NCBI RefSeq assembly: GCF_011800755.1
Contig: NZ_JAATJW010000009.1
Coordinates: 1 to 62,836 of the forward strand
Reading direction: 5' to 3'
Origin: Listeria valentina
GTDB lineage: Bacteria > Bacillota > Bacilli > Lactobacillales > Listeriaceae
Length of the DNA: 62,836 nt
Within the stretch, counting starts at the first letter, position 1, and the number at the start of each line of letters is the position of its first letter. Positions 57,580-62,836 of the stretch are shown one piece after another. Position numbers and translations under genes: made by a program. The notes beneath the pieces are model-generated. The model saw only the letters and a list, made by a program, of their open reading frames with translations. It was not told the origin of the DNA and did no database searches.

Positions 57580-58380
57580 ATGGATTGGAGAAAAACAGAG
57601 ATCATTTTTATCATCGCTTTCCTGTTGCTTGATATCTTTCTTGGTGTGATGTTTTTGAATAAGCAAGCAACAAATGATCCCGATAAGCTTGGAAACGATA
57701 CGTTACAAGATCACCTGAAAACAGATAATATTAGTTACCCAGAGCTTTCTTCAAAGGAAGTTTATGGGGAGGTTTTCACGGCGGATAAAGTGACAATCAA
57801 TGAAAAAGACGTTTCAAATTTAAAAAATCAAACGATTACGCTTGCGAATAATTCCACTGAAATCGTTTCGACACTTCAAAATCCTGTGAAAACAGATGGC
57901 AAAAAAGAAAGTGAAGAATTTAAGAAGTTTCTGAAAGATGATGTCTATAAAGGCAGTTCTTATCAGTTTTGGAAATATGATGAAGAAAAGCAAGAATTGA
58001 TTTATAATCAAGTGATCAAAGATGATATGGTACTATTTGATACGGCAGGACAACTCATTTTCAAGTTGAATAATGATAATGAAGTCGTCGCTTACCGGCA
58101 AACGGTTCTTGGGAAGCAAGATGATTTGCAAGAAAAGAAAAACTTGCTTTCGTCAATGGATGCGCTCGAAGCTGTTTACCAGCACGGTGATTTGAAAACA
58201 GACAGCAAGATTACGCAAGTCGTATTCGGCTACTACACGACCGTTCAACTTTCAAGTGGGGATGTATATTTCCCGGTTTGGTGTTTTGAAGTGGAACATA
58301 AAGGCGCGACGAGCTATTTTCTTGTCAATGCAAAAGATGAACAAGTCATTAATTTGGATGAAACTAAACAGCAGCAATAA
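57580..58380 (+). CDS. walI: WalK regulatory protein WalI (YycI)
   Basis: A 266-residue protein with an N-terminal membrane helix (IIFIIAFLLLDIFLGVMFL) and an outside YycI domain. Partner of WalH at the membrane. Starts two bases after walH; AAGGAGAG overlaps the walH end. Confidence 0.92.
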   Translation: MDWRKTEIIFIIAFLLLDIFLGVMFLNKQATNDPDKLGNDTLQDHLKTDNISYPELSSKEVYGEVFTADKVTINEKDVSNLKNQTITLANNSTEIVSTLQNPVKTDGKKESEEFKKFLKDDVYKGSSYQFWKYDEEKQELIYNQVIKDDMVLFDTAGQLIFKLNNDNEVVAYRQTVLGKQDDLQEKKNLLSSMDALEAVYQHGDLKTDSKITQVVFGYYTTVQLSSGDVYFPVWCFEVEHKGATSYFLVNAKDEQVINLDETKQQQ

Positions 58381-58401
58381 AGAATCAAATAAAACTTTTC
58401 G

Positions 58402-58438
58402 AAAAGCCGCTTTTCTGGATATAGAAAGCGGTTTTTCT
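58402..58438 (+). terminator. Terminator between walI and walJ
   Basis: Stem with one bulge (AAAAGCCGCTTT with AAAGCGGTTTT) and T run. Confidence 0.65.
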
Positions 58439-58528
58439 TAGAAGTACAATTAATTTTGGTTTTCTTTTTGCTTTATTAAGGTTAAAATAGGAAACAGATA
58501 GGAAATGTGCTCGGGGGGTAAAAGAAAC

Positions 58529-59359
58529 ATGATGAAAAGCCAAATTTTAACAGAAAAAGAAACCGAGCAAATTCGGTTTAGTATACTTGCGAGCGGCAGT
58601 ACAGGGAATGCAACCTTGGTTGAAACGGTGGATCAGAAGATTCTGATTGACTGTGGTTTAAGCGGGAAAAAAATGGAAGGCTTGCTTAGCCAGATTGGGC
58701 GCTCGATTGAGGATCTGGATGCGATTTTGATTACGCATGAGCATTCGGATCACATTAAGGGTCTTGGCGTTTTGGCGCGGAAATATAAATTGCCGATTTA
58801 TGCGAATCAGAAAACTTGGAATGCGATGAACGGTATGATTGGCGAAGTGGCATTAGAGCAAAAATTTGAATTTGGAATGGAAACGGTCAAGGATTTTGGC
58901 AGTTTACAAGTGGAATCATTCGGCGTTTCTCATGATGCTATCGAGCCGATGTTTTACATATTCCATAATGGGAATAAGAAGTTTGTCATGATTACGGATA
59001 CGGGCTATGTGAGTGACCGAATGAAGGGTCACATTGCAAATGCTGATGCGTACTTGTTTGAAAGTAATCACGATGTGGAAATGCTCCGGATGGGGCGCTA
59101 TCCTTGGAACGTCAAGCGCCGAATTCTCGGGGATGAAGGTCACGTTTCGAATGAAGATGCGGGAATTGCGATGAGTGAAGTGATTGGTGACCGGACGAAA
59201 CGAATTTATTTGGGTCATTTAAGTAAAGATAATAATATGAAAGACCTTGCGCGGATGAGTGTTTCACAAACGCTGAAGCAAGAAGGCATTATTGTTGGTG
59301 AAACTCTAGATTTATTTGATACAGATCCGGAACAACCAACAGAACTTTTCACAATTTAA
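58529..59359 (+). CDS. walJ: MBL-fold metallohydrolase WalJ (YycJ)
   Basis: A 276-residue metallo-beta-lactamase-fold nuclease-like protein; in other Firmicutes it has been tied to mismatch repair and to coordination of cell-wall growth with division. Metal motif [12 protein letters not shown] (HxHxDH, about 69-80), ITDTGYV and [16 protein letters not shown] are typical. Start ATG 58529 (or 58532) after GGGGGG. Confidence 0.92.
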   Translation: MMKSQILTEKETEQIRFSILASGSTGNATLVETVDQKILIDCGLSGKKMEGLLSQIGRSIEDLDAILITHEHSDHIKGLGVLARKYKLPIYANQKTWNAMNGMIGEVALEQKFEFGMETVKDFGSLQVESFGVSHDAIEPMFYIFHNGNKKFVMITDTGYVSDRMKGHIANADAYLFESNHDVEMLRMGRYPWNVKRRILGDEGHVSNEDAGIAMSEVIGDRTKRIYLGHLSKDNNMKDLARMSVSQTLKQEGIIVGETLDLFDTDPEQPTELFTI

Positions 59360-59390
59360 AAAAGTGGCGACTTCTGGTCGCCTCTTTTTT
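59358..59390 (+). terminator. walJ terminator
   Basis: Stem AAAAAAGTGGCGAC...GTCGCCTCTTTTTT with one mismatch and T run. Confidence 0.75.
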
Positions 59391-59503
59391 AAATAAAAGG
59401 ATTTTCATGTTATTTTTTAAAATTAATTTCATGAATTTTTCATATTTGTCATGTAGGATAGAATTATCAAGAGTTGAATCTGTGCAGGAAGGAATGAATT
59501 GCT

Positions 59504-61069
59504 TTGGAAGAAGAGAAAAGAGAATTTGAAAATATGAACCACCCGCAAGAACCTGTAAATGGGAATTCACCGGAAGAGGAAGCGACACCTAGCCAGGAAA
59601 GCCGGTCTGAATTTGTTTCCCCTGAAGCGGAGCGCTCCGCGGAAGCTGAACAAAATCGCCAAGCGGCATCTGAAACAGCGAGCGCCTCTTATCAAAATGC
59701 TGAGCGAAGCAGCGCAAACGAGGCTCATTCAAGTGGTGAAAGTGGAACTCCTCCTATTCCCCCAATCCCACCAACACGTTCGGGCGGAGGAAGCGGCGAC
59801 GGTAACGAGCCACCTAAAAAGCCACGCGGTAAAGCACTTTTAGGATATTTTTTAACTGGGCTTTTAGGTGTTATTGTTGGCGCGGTCATCATTTTCTTCG
59901 CGGTATCAGGCTTAAATCAGGATGACTCCAATTCCTCATCGGGTTCATTAGGAAACACGAGCTCAACGAAAAGCAACACGGTTGAAAAAGTCTCTTATAA
60001 AAATTCAACGGACATTACAAAAGCTGTCAGCAAGGTTCAAGATGCAGTGGTTAGTGTCTTGAATTATCAAGCTTCATCTAACTCGCTTGAAAGTGGTCTT
60101 GGCGGTTTTGGAAGCGGTGGAAGTAGCGACGGTAGCAATGGAAATTCAAGTGGTTCAGATTCATCTTCTGAGCAAGAAGCTTCGTCTGGCTCCGGCGTGA
60201 TTTACAAGAAAGCCAATGGCAAAGCGTATGTCGTAACGAATAATCACGTGGTTGACGGCGCGGACAAATTGGAAGTAACTTTTTCAAATGGTAAAAAATC
60301 AACGGCTAAATTGATTGGGACAGATGAATGGAATGATCTTGCTGTTCTTGAAATTTCGGATAAAAATGTGACAAGCGTTGCGAAGTTTGGCGATTCTGAT
60401 GCTTTAACGGTTGGTGAAACGGTCATTGCGATTGGTAGCCCGCTTGGAACAGAGTTTTCTGGTTCTGTTACGCAAGGAATCGTTTCGGGATTAAACCGAG
60501 CAGTGCCTGTTGATATCAATGGTGATGGACAAGAAGATTGGGAAGCTGAAGTTATTCAAACCGATGCAGCAATCAACCCAGGAAACAGTGGGGGAGCGCT
60601 CATCAATCTTGAAGGACAAGTCATTGGCATTAACTCGATGAAGATTTCAACGGAAAATGTGGAAGGGATTGGCTTTGCACTTCCAAGTAATTCTGTGGAA
60701 CCAATCATTACTCAACTGGAAGAAAAAGGAGAAGTACAAAGACCAGCACTTGGCGTTACGCTTCGTGATGTGGATACGATTCCTGAACAACAACAATCCA
60801 GTGTGCTTAAATTGCCAAGCAACATCAATTACGGGGCAATGGTCCAACAAGTCACTTCTAATTCTGCTGCATCGAAAGCAGGACTTAAACAATATGATGT
60901 AATCGTGGATATTAACGGTCAAAAGATTACGAATACGGTTGAATTGCGGAAAGTCCTTTATAATTCGAATCTGAAAATCGGTGATACAGTAAAAATCAAG
61001 TATTACCGGGATGGAAAAGAGAAATCGACTTCACTAAAACTTGAAGAAGCAAAAACTGTTCAACAATAA
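59504..61069 (+). CDS. htrA: Serine protease HtrA (DegP family)
   Basis: Membrane-anchored quality-control protease, 521 residues. A long acidic, disordered N-terminus (1-105), one membrane helix (about 111-134), a Ser/Gly-rich linker, the trypsin-like domain with His248 (NNHVVDGA), Asp278 (EWNDLAVLE) and Ser362 (NPGNSGGAL), and a C-terminal PDZ domain (about 420-515). Start TTG 59504 after GGAAGGAA; there is no ATG in frame near it. Required for stress and penicillin G tolerance in L. monocytogenes. Confidence 0.95.
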   Translation: MEEEKREFENMNHPQEPVNGNSPEEEATPSQESRSEFVSPEAERSAEAEQNRQAASETASASYQNAERSSANEAHSSGESGTPPIPPIPPTRSGGGSGDGNEPPKKPRGKALLGYFLTGLLGVIVGAVIIFFAVSGLNQDDSNSSSGSLGNTSSTKSNTVEKVSYKNSTDITKAVSKVQDAVVSVLNYQASSNSLESGLGGFGSGGSSDGSNGNSSGSDSSSEQEASSGSGVIYKKANGKAYVVTNNHVVDGADKLEVTFSNGKKSTAKLIGTDEWNDLAVLEISDKNVTSVAKFGDSDALTVGETVIAIGSPLGTEFSGSVTQGIVSGLNRAVPVDINGDGQEDWEAEVIQTDAAINPGNSGGALINLEGQVIGINSMKISTENVEGIGFALPSNSVEPIITQLEEKGEVQRPALGVTLRDVDTIPEQQQSSVLKLPSNINYGAMVQQVTSNSAASKAGLKQYDVIVDINGQKITNTVELRKVLYNSNLKIGDTVKIKYYRDGKEKSTSLKLEEAKTVQQ

Positions 61070-61075
61070 AAATGG

Positions 61076-61110
61076 AAAGCAGCGCCTCGAAAAGAGGAGC
61101 TGCTTTTTTT
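61076..61110 (+). terminator. htrA terminator
   Basis: Stem AAAGCAGC...GCTGCTTT with inner GCCTC/GAGG pairs and T run. Confidence 0.85.
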
Positions 61111-61636
61111 GTGGAAAAAGAAAAGTGAGTTGTGGATAAGATGTGGATAGTGAAAATGGATGGGCGCTTATCTTGCTGGGAACGCATATTCGGGCCCAAA
61201 ATATAGATTGGAGCTGTGGATATGTGGATGAAATTTGTGGATAAGATGTGCGTAAGCTGTGAGAAAGTGAAAATACTGAAAAATATAGTGAATAATACGA
61301 GGGATTATGGACTTTTAAGGCAGAATCACAGGATTTAATAGGTCCTTCATCCCTATTGTGAATGGTCTAGTTGAAAAGTAGCTTTTATCCACAATTTTAT
61401 TAGGATTGGACTTTGAGAAGAAAATAAAAGCAAGTTAAAAATGGCTTTATGTAGGGATTTGAAGAAGATGTGGAAGAGCTGGATTTGCTTGTGGATAAGT
61501 TGTGGATAAAGAATTTGGATGAAAATAGATATGGGGGAGAACAAGTTTTCTTGCACTAAATATGGATGGGGTTGTGGATATGTGCATAATTTTTGTGGAT
61601 AAATACTGTGGGTAAGTGGCAAAACGATGTGGAAAA
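61110..61636. repeat. DnaA-box cluster
   Basis: Six exact DnaA boxes (TTATCCACA or complement): 61131-61139, 61236-61244, 61490-61498, 61501-61509 and 61594-61602 read on the minus strand, 61385-61393 on the plus strand. At least eight one-mismatch copies: 61110, 61142, 61215, 61223, 61573, 61581, 61607 and 61628. No ORF fills this 0.5 kb gap. Probably a DnaA-binding reservoir as found before rlmH (yydA) in Bacillus, not the origin itself. Confidence 0.85.
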
Positions 61637-61777
61637 CGAGAGTGTACTCATTTATTTGGTAATTTGGGTATTTTTACCCTGAAAAGCCATTTTTGATACG
61701 AATTTATGGGTTATGGTATCCATTTTTATGGCAAATTAGTGTATGATAAGGGAAACAGGAATTTTGGGAGTGTAAAG

Positions 61778-62257
61778 ATGCGAATTCAAATCATTTGTGT
61801 AGGAAAATTAAAGGAAAAGTATTTAGTCCAAGGGACCGCAGAATACCTAAAGCGCCTTGGCTCGTACGCGAAGGTAGCCGTGGAAGAAGTTCCTGATGAA
61901 AAGGCACCTGAGGTTTTGAGCGAAGCGGAGATGGTCCAGGTGAAGGAGCGCGAGGGCGAGCGGATTCTCGGGAAAATTTCGGCGGACACGCATGTGGTGG
62001 CGCTTGCGATTGACGGAAAAGAAAAGTCGAGCGAGCAATTTGCGGCAGGAATCGACGGGCTGATGACTTACGGAAAAAGCAAAATCGCTTTCGTGATCGG
62101 AGGTTCCCTTGGCCTAAGCGATGCGGTTCTAGCGCGCGCGGACGAGAAAATTTCATTCGGCCGGATGACGCTGCCTCACCAGCTGATGCGCCTCGTGCTG
62201 CTCGAGCAAGTGTACCGCGCGTTTCGGATCATGCGCGGGGAGCCTTATCATAAGTGA
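61778..62257 (+). CDS. rlmH: 23S rRNA (pseudouridine1915-N3)-methyltransferase
   Basis: SPOUT methyltransferase of 159 residues acting on m3-pseudouridine 1915. [12 protein letters not shown] at the start, [31 protein letters not shown] and the C-terminal [11 protein letters not shown] are the family marks. ATG 61778 after GGGAG; the longer frame from 61706 is unsupported. Its 3' end (TTATCATAAGTGA) is the type of sequence used as attachment site by SCC elements in staphylococci. Confidence 0.96.
   Translation: MRIQIICVGKLKEKYLVQGTAEYLKRLGSYAKVAVEEVPDEKAPEVLSEAEMVQVKEREGERILGKISADTHVVALAIDGKEKSSEQFAAGIDGLMTYGKSKIAFVIGGSLGLSDAVLARADEKISFGRMTLPHQLMRLVLLEQVYRAFRIMRGEPYHK
62241..62257 (+). other. 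Potential SCC-type attachment site at the 3' end of rlmH
   Basis: AGCCTTATCATAAGTGA encodes the final residues of RlmH and resembles the staphylococcal attB core ending TATCATAAxTGA from memory. A foreign-looking gene starts 40 bp later. Inferred; the second copy would lie outside the window. Confidence 0.45.
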
Positions 62258-62297
62258 GCATAGTCTGTACTATTAACTATTAGAGGGGGAAATAAAT

Positions 62298-62836
62298 TTG
62301 AATTTTGTCGATTTATTTGGGGATATTTCTCGAAATTATGAAAAAGAGATGAGTAATCAACCTTTTAAAAACAATGAATTAGCAAATAAATTTAGGAAAA
62401 ATGCAAGAAATATATTATCAATCAGAGGAATTGGAGATAACTACAGAGTTACAGCTTCTGTTGGGCAGGGAAGATGGGCGAAGATTCCGTGGATTGCTGT
62501 ATTCGACGATGAGATATGTACAAGTGCTCAAAAAGGCTTTTATGTGGTTTATTTATTTACAAGTGATTATAAAGGAGTGTATTTATCATTAAACCAAGGC
62601 TGGACTAATTACAAAGAGACTTATAAAAAAGAAGCGAAGGCAAAAATTAAAAGCGTTACTGATTTTTGGAAAGAGAATCTTATAATGATTAATTCTAATA
62701 AGGATTTTACCATTGAAAATATTGATTTAATAAGTGATAGGTCTCGCAAAAATAACGATCTTGCCACAGGGTACGAATGTGGAAATATTTGTAGCAAATT
62801 TTATAATATTGATGTCTTGAAAGAGAAAGATAATAT
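62298..62836 (+). CDS. MrcB-like N-domain (DUF3578) protein, 3' end beyond window
   Basis: At least 179 residues. Residues about 51-100 carry VGQGRWAKIPWIAVFDDE, TSAQKGFYVVYLF and GVYLSLNQGW, the core of the MrcB/DUF3578 domain found at the N-terminus of McrB-like type IV restriction GTPases and of related HNH or AAA defence proteins. TTG 62298 follows AGAGGGGGA at seven bases. The gene is much more AT-rich than rlmH, suggesting horizontal transfer. The catalytic part, and so the exact type, is not visible. Confidence 0.8.
   Translation, partial: MNFVDLFGDISRNYEKEMSNQPFKNNELANKFRKNARNILSIRGIGDNYRVTASVGQGRWAKIPWIAVFDDEICTSAQKGFYVVYLFTSDYKGVYLSLNQGWTNYKETYKKEAKAKIKSVTDFWKENLIMINSNKDFTIENIDLISDRSRKNNDLATGYECGNICSKFYNIDVLKEKDN

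Noticed and set aside
61110-61640. DnaA-box cluster as the chromosomal origin
   Set aside because: There is no dnaA, dnaN or clear AT-rich unwinding region beside it; htrA and rlmH flank it, as in the Bacillus reservoir cluster.
62401-62592. 63-residue plus-strand frame at the right end
   Set aside because: It is out of frame inside the MrcB-domain gene, which has conserved motifs across the region.

Overview
The window reads as chromosome of a low-GC Firmicute of the genus Listeria in the broad sense, more likely one of the environmental species than L. monocytogenes. Evidence: RpoB, RpoC, NusG and the ribosomal proteins look Listeria-like from memory; the gene order folP-folB-folK-dusB-lysS, cysE-cysS-mrnC-rlmB-rae1-sigH-rpmG-secE-nusG, rplKAJL-rsmC-like-rpoBC, nrdDG, metQNI, aminotransferase and walRKHIJ-htrA-rlmH is the Listeria/Bacillus order. 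No database search was run; all family names come from reading the proteins.

Layout. (1) 1-9.95 kb: folate genes, dusB, lysS, then a cysteine T-box leader with cysE-cysS and RNA-processing genes, sigH, rpmG and secE. The ctsR-clpC-radA-ispDF-gltX block expected between lysS and cysE is absent here. (2) 10-20 kb: nusG, a foreign-looking six-gene cassette (small secreted protein, three membrane proteins, ABC ATPase, membrane-anchored protein), rplKA, L10 leader, rplJL, then a divergent AraC regulator/NAD(P)-binding protein pair and a YbxB-like methyltransferase. (3) 20-28 kb: rpoB and rpoC behind a long leader. (4) 28-43.6 kb: accessory metabolism, with two GH1 phospho-beta-glucosidases, TetR, MarR and PadR regulators beside their probable targets, a ring-cleaving dioxygenase-like protein, a flavin reductase lipoprotein and small enzymes. 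A complete, previously unannotated Fst-type type I toxin-antitoxin locus lies at about 31.64-31.95 kb. (5) 43.7-48.3 kb: anaerobic ribonucleotide reductase nrdDG with tandem NrdR-like boxes, then a bacteriocin/immunity patch holding a secreted peptide, a 56-residue two-helix protein, a pediocin-type immunity protein and a truncated HELGH membrane protein. (6) 48.3-53.3 kb: nitrilase-family amidase and metI-metN-metQ under a SAM-I riboswitch, a divergent aminotransferase and tRNA-Asp. (7) 53.4-62.8 kb: the essential WalRK cell-wall regulon operon, htrA, a 0.5 kb cluster of DnaA boxes, rlmH, and directly after rlmH the start of an AT-rich MrcB/McrB N-domain gene, probably the first gene of a defence island at the site used by SCC elements in staphylococci.

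The conserved genes cover translation, transcription, folate and sulfur metabolism and envelope homeostasis. The variable genes sit in the gaps between these conserved blocks. Several regulator/target pairs have clear palindromic operator candidates. The most notable unlisted elements are the Fst-like toxin-antitoxin locus, the DnaA-box cluster, the bacteriocin/immunity patch and the rlmH-adjacent defence gene.
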